The notes beneath the pieces were generated by a model that saw only the letters and a program-made list of their open reading frames with translations, had not been told where the DNA came from and made no database searches. The position numbers and the translations under genes were made by a program. A stretch of DNA of 64,000 nt from an uncultured Clostridia bacterium. Lineage in GTDB: Bacteria > Bacillota > Clostridia > Christensenellales > Borkfalkiaceae. Position 1 is the first letter of the stretch. Every line of letters starts with the position of its first letter. The stretch covers positions 19,212-83,211 of the forward strand of contig CAKQSB010000008.1 of the NCBI GenBank assembly GCA_934271735.1, read 5' to 3'. Shown one piece after another: positions 10,601-19,025 of the stretch.

Positions 10601-11308
10601 CACATATAAGATATATGCCTGTTTTTTGTCATATACTTCGAGCTGACCCGCTATACCGCCGATATGCGCGGGATTATTCTCCATAAGCTGAGTCTCGATC
10701 GTTCCGCTTGTTTTGACGTTTACGAAATTCGTAAGAACTGAATATCCCGCAACGCCGCCGATATACGCGCCGACCGAATTATCGCCCGAATAAGAAATAA
10801 CGGTGTAATCGATATTTTCAAGCGTAAGATTTTCTAAAATCGCATTTTTCGTGTAGCCGAACAAACCTACGTAGTAAGTGGAAGTACGCATAGTCTGCGT
10901 TACGGTCAGATTGGATATTTTATGTCCGTTTCCGTCGAAATGGCCGGAGAAGCCGCCTTTTATAACTTCCGCTCCGTCCTCGACTTCGATTACGGGTTTG
11001 CCCGCGGGAATATACTTCACGCCTTTCATATCTATATCCGCTTCGAGACGGAAATAGGAAAGCGCGTAATCTTCGTCCTCGCGCGTGTTAATTTTATCGG
11101 CGAAATCGAGAAGATCGTCCGCCGTTTTTATCAGATACGGATTTTCTTTCGTGCCTTGCTGCCCGGGTTCGATTACGGAAGTCGACTGACTGCCGCCGCC
11201 CGAGGCAGAGCTTGTTTCCGATTCGTCTTTTTTACACGACGAGAACGATAAAGCCGCGAAAACGACCAACGCCATCGCCGTGACGACAAGTAATAATTTC
11301 TTTTTCAT
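7610..11308 (-). CDS. Giant lipoprotein with GLUG-type beta-helix region and beta-repeat modules
   Basis: A 1232-residue protein with signal peptide and lipobox (SFSSC, Cys25) and a Ser/Gly spacer. Residues of about 50-450 form a GLUG-type solenoid: NPYLIKTADDLLDFADKI, then FSGHFDGNGHKISNLTV, VGLFGYTKNAILENLTLEN, and repeats of GGIVGYSSGS / GGLFGYSAAD type. An InlB-like stretch follows near 470-530 (LYANGALVKEIDKPYDEAG). The remainder is beta-rich units with the pattern GTYKG / GTWSG...I-x-IDGYG-x-I. The start is supported by GAGGTGATT before the ATG. It lies 12 bases downstream of the 11321-15406 gene and is the last gene of the operon. It is probably a surface-anchored binding protein; the ligand is not known. 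Confidence 0.85.
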   Translation of the reverse strand: MKKKLLLVVTAMALVVFAALSFSSCKKDESETSSASGGGSQSTSVIEPGQQGTKENPYLIKTADDLLDFADKINTREDEDYALSYFRLEADIDMKGVKYIPAGKPVIEVEDGAEVIKGGFSGHFDGNGHKISNLTVTQTMRTSTYYVGLFGYTKNAILENLTLENIDYTVISYSGDNSVGAYIGGVAGYSVLTNFVNVKTSGTIETQLMENNPAHIGGIAGQLEVYDKKQAYILYVRNCRAAVETVVGKFEEGEDSVLENAANGGLVGSISCTNGAVAFVNCSSEGKVYGGEFVGGIVGYSSGSNVSLTNCVNYANVRATAKEVTYAGGIIGSVRGDVIVLDSYSAGNIVGVKASSAFYKSYAGGLFGYSAADDYELIYSAGVTSENSYYSGAVSKYDVLNKSGEKTEKESADKNWFIKTLGFADAEWDYANGKIAPKDYDKSSGSHKLSLYANGALVKEIDKPYDEAGFTIIGALDEGEKQGSNIFFDWVWASGTRYRYYVPVVKDIRLEAKYGDVSEISGTYKGISEYHGESDAGILALYNDGTLQWITKGLIGGTYKFDGTHVILSFFNNYGDVAGVYDKANGTVKFTIEHGMSATVDYTFTVANDIKIFGQYVSENGDILNFTDNTITLFSDNVRSNDGVSASYTLDGNSVVIGSGKLGDYFASMQITLLDNGSLSVKLTGSAYSIDANFARPSTADHKGKKYVDKYYFPYLSVSGTSVIQTNYIIGFLADGSMTYTSKYSTNYGQYYVFGNKFKILYEGNVTTLNYNETENIFEGEFNVGSKRKIAMTPCSEGELKVLSLNYSESEFVAVNDKRAFLVKDGKADFTAKISAKSYATGDKVTVNGGTYYLDYSVTDKNNSGYVLIPVGNEEGSYKYNGADLILDGIGNVSGTKSGKYYVYDKLIVVILNDDTIIGFDYTAAKNAGNVISMLTPDNNQGIWYAYKDDKSDPENPVSKKYYKLIIDGYGHIAYMYNKDFEGVYFYNWGGRNGWVNATETSTGIYCEFNENYKVEFNFYYDKQVAYCKNFGALGEARLAKDGYTGTTELPVLPSSVAGMYNGNEKSGAAIVFNLKQDLTGSVKGMPFSALYDGTDTVFFKIDGVLYTFSVSAKTLSYGSEKVSLTRSGNVTEVIPAMFVGTWSGVWSGYGTKSDERRTIKLESDGTMTYNKEVILTAVYNIDKSTITGTNSDGSYIITMKWDGANKVMSATVVTEYDGSSYTLTCDSLTRV

Positions 11309-11320
11309 ATAATCACCTCG

Positions 11321-14300
11321 TTATTCGGTTATTTCCGCAAGATATACGGTCGCTCCGTCGCCTCTGAACGCCTTCGCGCCGCCGATTGCGGTTTTTGAAA
11401 TCTTGTATTTTTTGACGAGAACGTCTTCTTCGCCCGATCTGTCAAGCTCGTAAGCGAACATTTCTCCGTTCTCTTCTTTGTAAACGTAAGTGTAATCTAC
11501 CGATTCTTTTTCGCCGTCGTAATCTTCGATAACCGTTAAAGTCATATATGCGTAAGCGTAAGCGGATTTACTTCTTCCGTCGAACTCGAGAAGCGTTCCG
11601 TCGTCCGCGACGTATTTGCCCTGATAACCGTCCGCAACGGTAAGTACGCCCGCAGTCTGCATGGACGAATCGACAAGCGCAAGCGTGTTTTCGTCCACAT
11701 AGCCGATATAATACAAATCCGTTCCGTCGACGCTTATCTTGATATAGTTTTCGTCAACGTAATAAATATCGACTTCTGTGTCGGCAAACATACCTTTCGC
11801 ATAGCCCGTCATATCCATACTCTTTGTGGAATAGAAATACTTATCGCCCGAAATAAGATATTTTTTGCCTATTATACGGTGATATAATCCTACGTTTTCT
11901 GTAACTGTTTTCCCGTTTTTGCTTACCGTTCCGACTCCGCCCTCGAATACGAATTTGTAAAGTTCCGTTGAGCCGTTCTTTACAATCGCGGTCATCGTTT
12001 TGCCGTTATCCGTAACGGTGTAATCGTATTCTTTGGAAACACCGTTCAAAGTAACTTTCGCTTTTCCGAGACCTACGGGGCTTTTCCCGTTGAATTCGAT
12101 TATTTCGTCGCCGACGTGGTAAACATAAGTACTTACGTCGTCCGGAGCTTTGCAGGTTTTCCCGTTCACGACGATATCGCTCCCTTTAACGGTTACCGTG
12201 TAATTCGTTCCGTTATAGGTAAACGTTCCGCTTGCTGTTTTTTTGTCGTAATGATATCTTACTTCCTGCTCCGCACCGTTCTTGGTTATAACAACGCTGC
12301 CCTTTGCCTTCCAGAGTTTCCCCTCGGAAGTGGTATACTCTATATCGTAATCGCCGAAACCGTTGAACACATACTGCGTTCCGTCGGAAGAATTCCACGT
12401 TCCCGTGAAAGGATCTTCGAAACACATATTGAAGTCGTCGATAAGCATACCCGTCTGATTGTAATACCCTGCCATATAAAGAAGTGTGGAACCGTCGTCG
12501 GCGGAGGCTTCGCTGAACATTCCGTAGAATTTCGTGCGGTAATACATATTTACCATAAGAGTGCCGCTTTCGTCTTTATCGGCGATATAGGTAAACTGAA
12601 TATTGTTTGTATCGACGCCCGTGCCGTAGCCGTCTTTTCCGATACCGAACAGAGTCATCGTGTAATTAAGCAACGTTTCGTGCCATACGCCGATATAACT
12701 TCCCTCTCTGCCGTAAACGGTTTTTTCGCCGTTATCGGTTACGACCAAAAGTCCGTCGTCGTTAAATTCCGCGCTTATCGAGCCGAAGGTTACTTTTTCG
12801 TCGGTTACAGTGTAATCGTAAGTCTTTCCCTTATATTTTACCGAACCTTTACCGTTGAAATCTATCGTTTTCTTATTCGCGAAATTCGATTCCCAAAGTC
12901 CTTTGAATATATCCGCCTTTTTAATACTGAGTTTAAGCGAGGAAGACTGCATCGAATTTCCGTCCGCGGAAATAGTCGCGTAGCCCGTAACGCTTCCGAA
13001 CTCTATACGAACGTTATTGCCGTTACAGGTGTACGTGAACGATTCGTTTACGCCCGAAGACGCGTTTACTCTCGAACCCGTTCCGTCGGATAAGAAAGTA
13101 TAAACGGTGTCGTCGGTTGCGTACCACGTACCCATGGCGTTGTTAAGCCTGCTTGCCGTTACCTGACGGTTATAGTCCTTTGCAAAATATACGTTATCGT
13201 AAATAACGAGTTGATTTCCGCCCTCGGTTATGTCGCAGTAATAATCCGCGGTGAGGTTGTACGAAGTAGCGAGAGACGAATATTTGATATACGCGAAATA
13301 TCCGTCCTTAATCATTATCTTCTCGCCGTCGAAAACGTACATATAGGAAGCGACTATTCCGTCGTAACTCATAGTGAGTTTTCCGTTGTCGTCGAAAACA
13401 AGGCGGATTTCCACGCTTCTTTCGCCGCTGTTCGTAGTCTCCGTCAGAACGAGATAATACTCGCCCTCGACTTCGGCATAATTTGCAAATCCGACGTAAA
13501 TATCCACGTCGTTCGTGAGAAGATAGCACGAGGGAACTCTTTCGGTAAGTTCTTTGTCGAAATAATAGCCGTAAGAAATCTTTTTGCTGTCCGCAACAAA
13601 CGTGTTCATACCCGTTCCGCCGTCGTAACAGAAATAGACCGGCATAACCGCGCTTGCGGTAAGAGTGTCTTCGGTAAGCGTGAGCGGATTTCCGTCAAGA
13701 CCGGTTTTCGTTACAGATTCGCCGAAAATAAAGTGAACTTTAATGTTCTTTTCCGCATTTTCGTCATACAACGGAACTATTTTACCGTTTTCGGTTGTCC
13801 AGTCCGTCTTATCCCACCCGACAAGCTCGCAAACTTTGCCGACGTTCGTTACGTCGTATGAAGCCCCGTTTTTGCTTACCTTTCCGTCGGTCGTGTGATA
13901 ATTGTCCTTGAGAACGGTAATCTTTTTATCGATACCGTTATAAGCGTTTTTATATACGAGTCCGCCGACGTTATTCTGCGAGCCGTCCGCCGACGAATCG
14001 AAATTGCATTTAACGGCAGCGTTCGAAACGCAACGGGTCAACGACGTTTCGTTGTCGCACTTACCGGCGATCGAACCCGCGTTGGTCGCCTGTCCGTTGA
14101 TTTCCGCGGCGATACTTCCCGAAACGTAGCAGCTTGCAACGGACGCGGTATCTCTGAGGTAACCGACTATGCCGCCCGCATTCTGAGTTTTGCCCGAAAT
14201 ATCTCCGGCGAACGAAGAATTATATATCGAAGCGGGAGTCTGAACGGACGCTCCGTGAATGGCCGCCGCCACGCCGCCGATCGCATAAACGGGGTAAGCT

Positions 14301-15406
14301 CCCGTAGACTTTAAACTTCCTTCGACTTTGCAATAAGAAATCGTAGCCGTGTAATCGGGGTTATAACCCTGCATAAATCCGCAGATTCCGCCGAGGAAAA
14401 CTATTACGTTCTCGTCGTTTACCGTATTTATTATGTTTGCGTTTCCGTTGAACGAACAATTTATTATGTCCGAACCGATGTTATAGGCGACTACTCCGCC
14501 GAAAATAACGCTCGAAGTTTTAACGGTGATTTCGTAAGAAAAATCCGTCTTTACGTTGAGATTTTTTACGGTAGCCGTAGCTGTGTAACCGAATAAACCT
14601 ACTATCGCCTTTTCGGAAACAAATTTGAAATTCGAAATCGTGTGTCCGTCGCCGTCAAATTCGCCGGTGAAACAATTCGCTTCGCTGAGCGCAACGGGAG
14701 TTATCTCCTCGCCGTTGAAATCGATATCCGCGGTAAGCTTTATATATGAATCGACATACTTATCCGAGCCGTTGTTCACGCTGTCCGCGAAGGTCTTGAA
14801 TTGAGAAGCGTTGGAAATAAGATACGGACTTCTCAGGTTTCCGAGACCTTTTATCACCGCGTCCGCTCTCGAAAGTCCGCTTACGCTGACCGTTACGGAA
14901 CTCGTGGCGGTGAAAACATAGTTTCCGTCCGCGTCCGCGCTTATCGCGGTATCACCCGCTTTAATTATCGGCGTCCCTTCGTAATAAGGCGAAACGCGGA
15001 CCTTGAACGCAACTTTTGTTCCCGTCTTCACGTTTCTCGGCACAGATCCGCTGAAAACGAATTCGGCGAAGTCTTCCTCCTGCCATCTTATTCTTACGGT
15101 GTCACTCTCGCTTGCCCAGTCGGCAACGAGCGTTATATCTTTTGTTACGGGCGTTTTGAAATCGTAAACCCCGTTCTCGCCTTTTAATTTCCAGCCGAAA
15201 AAGGTAAATCCGTCTTTTGTCGGTGCGGCGGGTTCGGCAACTGTTTCGCCCTCTTCGACCTTAACGATAACGTCGCTCGTTCCGTTGCCGTAAGAGAAAG
15301 TTACCTTATACTCTTTTTTACAACCCGTGAAAACAAACAACGCCGCGCACGCTACCACAGCTGTCATTGCAATCAATAATATTCGTTTTGCTTTTTGTTT
15401 AATCAT
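11321..15406 (-). CDS. Giant lipoprotein with InlB repeat, GLUG-type region and beta-repeat modules
   Basis: A 1361-residue protein with lipobox (VFTGC, Cys29). A clear InlB/Flg_new repeat covers about 30-95 (YKVTFSYGNGTSDVIVKVEE...FTFFGWKLKG). A GLUG-type solenoid follows at about 185-500 (NLRSPYLISNASQFKTFADSV, FTGEFDGDGHTISNFKFVS, VGLFGYTATATVKNLNV, repeated GGIVGYLRD). A second Ig- or InlB-like stretch lies near 560-640. From about 650 to the end come repeated beta units (GTWYATDDTVYTFLSDGTG, GLWESNFANKKTIDFNGKG, GTWNSSDGTQYVFNGFGDY, GKYVADDGTLLEFDGRS). The RBS is AAGGAGACTT. It lies 50 bases after oppF in the same direction. Same architecture as the next gene but different sequence, so probably an old paralogue. 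Confidence 0.85.
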   Translation of the reverse strand: MIKQKAKRILLIAMTAVVACAALFVFTGCKKEYKVTFSYGNGTSDVIVKVEEGETVAEPAAPTKDGFTFFGWKLKGENGVYDFKTPVTKDITLVADWASESDTVRIRWQEEDFAEFVFSGSVPRNVKTGTKVAFKVRVSPYYEGTPIIKAGDTAISADADGNYVFTATSSVTVSVSGLSRADAVIKGLGNLRSPYLISNASQFKTFADSVNNGSDKYVDSYIKLTADIDFNGEEITPVALSEANCFTGEFDGDGHTISNFKFVSEKAIVGLFGYTATATVKNLNVKTDFSYEITVKTSSVIFGGVVAYNIGSDIINCSFNGNANIINTVNDENVIVFLGGICGFMQGYNPDYTATISYCKVEGSLKSTGAYPVYAIGGVAAAIHGASVQTPASIYNSSFAGDISGKTQNAGGIVGYLRDTASVASCYVSGSIAAEINGQATNAGSIAGKCDNETSLTRCVSNAAVKCNFDSSADGSQNNVGGLVYKNAYNGIDKKITVLKDNYHTTDGKVSKNGASYDVTNVGKVCELVGWDKTDWTTENGKIVPLYDENAEKNIKVHFIFGESVTKTGLDGNPLTLTEDTLTASAVMPVYFCYDGGTGMNTFVADSKKISYGYYFDKELTERVPSCYLLTNDVDIYVGFANYAEVEGEYYLVLTETTNSGERSVEIRLVFDDNGKLTMSYDGIVASYMYVFDGEKIMIKDGYFAYIKYSSLATSYNLTADYYCDITEGGNQLVIYDNVYFAKDYNRQVTASRLNNAMGTWYATDDTVYTFLSDGTGSRVNASSGVNESFTYTCNGNNVRIEFGSVTGYATISADGNSMQSSSLKLSIKKADIFKGLWESNFANKKTIDFNGKGSVKYKGKTYDYTVTDEKVTFGSISAEFNDDGLLVVTDNGEKTVYGREGSYIGVWHETLLNYTMTLFGIGKDGYGTGVDTNNIQFTYIADKDESGTLMVNMYYRTKFYGMFSEASADDGSTLLYMAGYYNQTGMLIDDFNMCFEDPFTGTWNSSDGTQYVFNGFGDYDIEYTTSEGKLWKAKGSVVITKNGAEQEVRYHYDKKTASGTFTYNGTNYTVTVKGSDIVVNGKTCKAPDDVSTYVYHVGDEIIEFNGKSPVGLGKAKVTLNGVSKEYDYTVTDNGKTMTAIVKNGSTELYKFVFEGGVGTVSKNGKTVTENVGLYHRIIGKKYLISGDKYFYSTKSMDMTGYAKGMFADTEVDIYYVDENYIKISVDGTDLYYIGYVDENTLALVDSSMQTAGVLTVADGYQGKYVADDGTLLEFDGRSKSAYAYAYMTLTVIEDYDGEKESVDYTYVYKEENGEMFAYELDRSGEEDVLVKKYKISKTAIGGAKAFRGDGATVYLAEITE

Positions 15407-15456
15407 AAGTCTCCTTTTTTTCGCCCGAAAATCGGATTTTAAGTTATAATAAAATC

Positions 15457-16572
15457 TTACTTTCCGACGGAAAGATTTTCGGTCTCCGCCTGCTTTGCCA
15501 ACTCTTCGTAATGTCCGAGGTTATTCATAACCTCTTCGTCGTACTTATGGCAAGCGACGAAATGTCCGTTTCCTACGTCCTTGAAGGACGGTTCTTTAAC
15601 TTTACACGCTCCGAAACATTCGTTGCATCTGGTATGGAATTTGCAGCCTTTCGGCGGGTTTGCGGGCGAAGGTATGTCGCCCTGTAAAACTATTCTTTTG
15701 ATTTTCGTTTCGGGATCGGGTATCGGAATTGCCGAAAACAACGCTTTCGTGTAAGGATGAAGCGGGTTGTCGAACATTTCTCTCTTCGAGCCGTACTCGA
15801 CCATGTTTCCGAGATACATAACGCCGACTTCGTCCGATATATGCTCGACGACCGACAAATCGTGAGAAATGAAAATGTACGAAAGCTTTTCCGACTCCTG
15901 AAGATCCTTGAAAAGGTTTATTATCTGAGCCTGAATGGAAACGTCGAGCGCGGAAACGGGTTCGTCGCAAATAACGAGTTTCGGCTTTAACGCAAGGGCT
16001 TTCGCGATGCAGATGCGCTGTCTTTGTCCGCCCGAAAATTCGTGCGGGTAACGGTCGAAATAATGCGGCTGCAATCCGCACTTCGTCATTATATCGACGA
16101 TATAATCTTTATACTGTTCCTTAGGTACGATTTTGTGTACTTTAACCGCCTCGCCGACGATTTCGCCTACCGTCATTCTCGGCGAAAGCGACGAATACGG
16201 ATCCTGGAATATCATCTGAAAAGCGGGGCGGACTTTTCTCAAAGCTTCGCCTTTGAGCTTTTCGATATGTTCTCCTTCGAAAATAATTTCGCCGTCCGTA
16301 GGCTCGTAAAGCCTTAAAATCGTTCTGCCGAGCGTTGTTTTTCCGCAACCCGATTCGCCTACGATACCTATCGTCTGCCCCTCTTTGAGTTTAAGCGAAA
16401 CTCCGTCCACGGCTTTGAGATAAACGGTGTCCTTTTTGAACATTCCTTTGGAAATAGGGAAATATTCTTTAAGGTTGTTTACCTCGAGAACGTATTTTTC
16501 GGAAATTTTCTTATTTTCCGAAACTTCGGCTTTTTCTTTGACGACTTTTTCCGTTATAGGTTTTTCAACCAT
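15457..16572 (-). CDS. oppF: Oligopeptide ABC transporter ATP-binding protein OppF
   Basis: A 371-residue ATPase with Walker A (GIVGESGCGKTTLGR), Q-loop (MIFQDPYSSLSPRM), signature (FSGGQRQRI), Walker B (LVICDEPVSALDV) and H-loop (FISHDLSVVEH). The C-terminal oligopeptide/dipeptide domain carries the four-cysteine pattern (GCKFHTRC...C...HFVACH) found in this family. An N-terminal extension of about 25 charged residues precedes the ABC domain. ATG 16572 has an AAGGAGGG site and overlaps the end of oppD by 8 bases. It pairs with OppD to power peptide import. Confidence 0.93.
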   Translation of the reverse strand: MVEKPITEKVVKEKAEVSENKKISEKYVLEVNNLKEYFPISKGMFKKDTVYLKAVDGVSLKLKEGQTIGIVGESGCGKTTLGRTILRLYEPTDGEIIFEGEHIEKLKGEALRKVRPAFQMIFQDPYSSLSPRMTVGEIVGEAVKVHKIVPKEQYKDYIVDIMTKCGLQPHYFDRYPHEFSGGQRQRICIAKALALKPKLVICDEPVSALDVSIQAQIINLFKDLQESEKLSYIFISHDLSVVEHISDEVGVMYLGNMVEYGSKREMFDNPLHPYTKALFSAIPIPDPETKIKRIVLQGDIPSPANPPKGCKFHTRCNECFGACKVKEPSFKDVGNGHFVACHKYDEEVMNNLGHYEELAKQAETENLSVGK

Positions 16573-17863
16573 TTTTAAGTCCCTCCTTCAAAGCGAGGTA
16601 ACAAGCCACAAAATGTGTGGGAGAAACCTGAACCATCGGCGGATACGCGCCTTTGCAAATGTTGCATTTTAAGTTGCAACGGTCCTTGAAATAACAAGTC
16701 GACGGCATATTCACGGGGTTCGGGACATTGCCGGGAATACTGTATAACCTGTCGACTTCTTTTCCCACGACGGGTTTGCTCTTCTGCAAGCCTATCGTGT
16801 ATGGGTGCATCGGGTTTTTGAAGATTTCCGTAACCGTTCCCTTCTCCACAACTCTGCCCGCATACATAACCACTACGTAATCCACCATTTCGGCAATTAC
16901 CCCGAGATCGTGAGTTATAAGCATTATGCTTCCGCTTATCTTCTCTTTTACGTCTCTTAAAAGGTCGAATATCTGAGCCTGAATGGTAACGTCGAGAGCC
17001 GTTGTCGGTTCGTCCGCTATAATAAGCTTTGGGTTGCAACAAAGAGCCATTGCTATCATTACCCTCTGACGCATACCGCCCGAAAGCTCGTGCGGGTAAG
17101 ATTTATAAACGTGCTCGGGCATCGCTATGCCTACAAGCTTTAACATTTCGAGACTCTTTTCCTTAGCCGCGATTTTGTCTGCGCCGTCCACGTGAAGAAG
17201 CGTTACTTCGTCGAGCTGATTGCCTATCGTGAAAACGGGGTTGAGCGACGTCATCGGTTCCTGGAAAATCATAGCGATTTCCCTGCCCCTTATCTTAGAC
17301 ATTTCCGAAAAAGGCATTTTCGCTATATCGACCACTTCGTCGTGTTCCTCGAAAATCGTTCTGAAACGTTCTTTTCCGTGTTTATCCAGCGAGGGTTTTA
17401 AAACGGGTTTTCCGTCCTCGCCTATAATCGCGTTTCCGTTTTCGTCCTTAACTTCTTCCGTTATCGGTTCTTTTCCGACGGGAGTTTTGACGGTCGTTCT
17501 GAAACGTATGCTTCCGTCGACTATCTGCCCCATGGGACCCTGAACGAGCTGCATAAGCGATAAACTCGTTACCGATTTTCCGCAACCCGATTCGCCTACC
17601 ACGCCGACCGTCGAACCCGCGGGAATATCGAACGATACGCCGTTTACGGCTTTTACAACGCCGCTGTCGGTGAAAAAGTAAGTGTGAAGATTATCGAATT
17701 CGACTATGTTTTTATCGTCTTTCATCTGACATTTATAGTCGGATTCCTTATAAGCCGCCCTCTTCTTTTTAAGAAGTTTAATCTCTTTTGCGTTTTCTTT
17801 CGCGATGTTTTTGGATTCCTTGGCGGAAATGTAATGTTTATTGTCTTTTTTCTGTTTAGCCAT
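16565..17863 (-). CDS. oppD: Oligopeptide ABC transporter ATP-binding protein OppD
   Basis: A 432-residue ATPase with Walker A (GVVGESGCGKSVTSLSL), Q-loop (AMIFQEPMTSLNPVF), signature (LSGGMRQRVMIA), Walker B (LIIADEPTTALDV), H-loop (LITHDLGVIAE) and the C-terminal cysteine motif (CYFKDRCNLKCNIC...HFVACY). It is longer than the usual 320-360 residues. About 40 residues of the excess form a charged N-terminal extension. About 55 more lie between Walker A and the Q-loop (from VKTPVGKEPITEEV to HDEVVDI), where other OppD proteins have only a short strand. The essential motifs are intact, so it should be active. Confidence 0.92.
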   Translation of the reverse strand: MAKQKKDNKHYISAKESKNIAKENAKEIKLLKKKRAAYKESDYKCQMKDDKNIVEFDNLHTYFFTDSGVVKAVNGVSFDIPAGSTVGVVGESGCGKSVTSLSLMQLVQGPMGQIVDGSIRFRTTVKTPVGKEPITEEVKDENGNAIIGEDGKPVLKPSLDKHGKERFRTIFEEHDEVVDIAKMPFSEMSKIRGREIAMIFQEPMTSLNPVFTIGNQLDEVTLLHVDGADKIAAKEKSLEMLKLVGIAMPEHVYKSYPHELSGGMRQRVMIAMALCCNPKLIIADEPTTALDVTIQAQIFDLLRDVKEKISGSIMLITHDLGVIAEMVDYVVVMYAGRVVEKGTVTEIFKNPMHPYTIGLQKSKPVVGKEVDRLYSIPGNVPNPVNMPSTCYFKDRCNLKCNICKGAYPPMVQVSPTHFVACYLALKEGLKNG

Positions 17864-17867
17864 AACC

Positions 17868-19013
17868 TTACCTCATCGCCTTGGGATCGTACGCGTCGCG
17901 CAAACCGTCGCCGACAAAGTTGAACGCGAGAACGGCAAGCACTATACAGATTCCCGGAGAAATCCACAAGTTGGGATAGTTTCTGAGCGCGGTGTCGTTA
18001 GCCGCCGCGTTTATCATATTTCCCCAGGTCGCATACTCCGCGGGAAGACCTATACCGAGATAGCCGAGCGTGGCTTCGGTAAGGATTATTCCGCCGAGAC
18101 CGAGCGTCATCGAAACGATAAGCTGCGGCATAACGTTGGGGATTAAATGTTTGAATATTTTTCTGCTTACGGGAAGTCCGCTCGCTTCCGCACTGAGCAT
18201 AAAATCCTGTTCTCTGAGCGAAAGAATCTGACCTCTTACGAGTCTCGCCGTGCCTGCCCAGCCGAAAAGTGTGAGCATCGCCATAAGAATATACAATTTG
18301 GCGGGACCCGTTATGTTTTTAGCGTCGAGCGCGACGCCTATTATCATCATCATCGGGAGCGTGGGAACGCAGTTGAAAATATCTACTATTCTCATTATTA
18401 CCTGGTCGACCCATCGCCCGAAATAACCCGCAAGTCCGCCTAAAAGCACGCCGAGAAGCGTTTCGAGAATGATAACGACAAAGCCTACCGTAAGCGATAC
18501 TCTTCCGCCGTACATGAGTCTCGAGAACACGTCGAAACCTTTATCGTCCGTTCCGAGAAGGTGCGAGGCGGAGGGCTTTAAATAGTTGCTCGGATAAGAA
18601 AAGTTGACGATATATACTTTATCTTCGCCGTAATAAGCGTCGGCTTCGTCCGCGCGTTCTTCGACGACCGATTGCGATTCGTCGGGTTCGCGGTCTCCCC
18701 AGATAAAATTGAACGGGAGAAGCGGCCCTACAAACGAAAAAACGAACAGCGCGACGAGTACTATAAGACCCGTCATAGAAAGTTTCGAGCGGAAAAATCT
18801 CTTTAACACGAGCATTCCCGGGCTTAACGTTCTGCTCGTCCTCTCTTCCGTGCTTTCCGTTTCTTCCTCTTCGCATTTTTCGAAAGCGTCTTTTTCGGAA
18901 ATAAGCTTCTTTATCTGTTCTTCGTCTGCCGCAACAAGGCTTTCCACTCTGTTTTCTTCGCCGAAAAGGGTGTCGGTAGGATTGTTTACTGTAATATCTT
19001 TATTTTCTTCCAT
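17868..19013 (-). CDS. oppC: Oligopeptide ABC transporter permease OppC
   Basis: A 381-residue permease with a long cytoplasmic N-terminus rich in acidic residues (about 1-70), then TM1, an extracytoplasmic loop with the OppC motif HLLGTDDKGFDVFSRLMYGG, and five more membrane segments. The coupling-helix EAA region reads SAEASGLPVSRKIFKHLIPN. The end DGLRDAYDPKAMR is typical of DppC/OppC. It lies 4 bases before oppD and 12 bases after oppB in the transcription direction. The RBS is AAGGAGAGAGG. Confidence 0.92.
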   Translation of the reverse strand: MEENKDITVNNPTDTLFGEENRVESLVAADEEQIKKLISEKDAFEKCEEEETESTEERTSRTLSPGMLVLKRFFRSKLSMTGLIVLVALFVFSFVGPLLPFNFIWGDREPDESQSVVEERADEADAYYGEDKVYIVNFSYPSNYLKPSASHLLGTDDKGFDVFSRLMYGGRVSLTVGFVVIILETLLGVLLGGLAGYFGRWVDQVIMRIVDIFNCVPTLPMMMIIGVALDAKNITGPAKLYILMAMLTLFGWAGTARLVRGQILSLREQDFMLSAEASGLPVSRKIFKHLIPNVMPQLIVSMTLGLGGIILTEATLGYLGIGLPAEYATWGNMINAAANDTALRNYPNLWISPGICIVLAVLAFNFVGDGLRDAYDPKAMR

Positions 19014-19025
19014 ACCTCTCTCCTT

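Noticed and set aside
12116..13861. Two long plus-strand frames opposite the 11321-15406 lipoprotein gene
   Set aside because: Antisense shadows with no start signal; the minus-strand protein has signal peptide, InlB and GLUG-type modules.
15407..15456. A TATAAC-like box between oppF and the 11321-15406 gene as an internal promoter
   Set aside because: No acceptable -35 box at the right distance; read-through from the operon is simpler.
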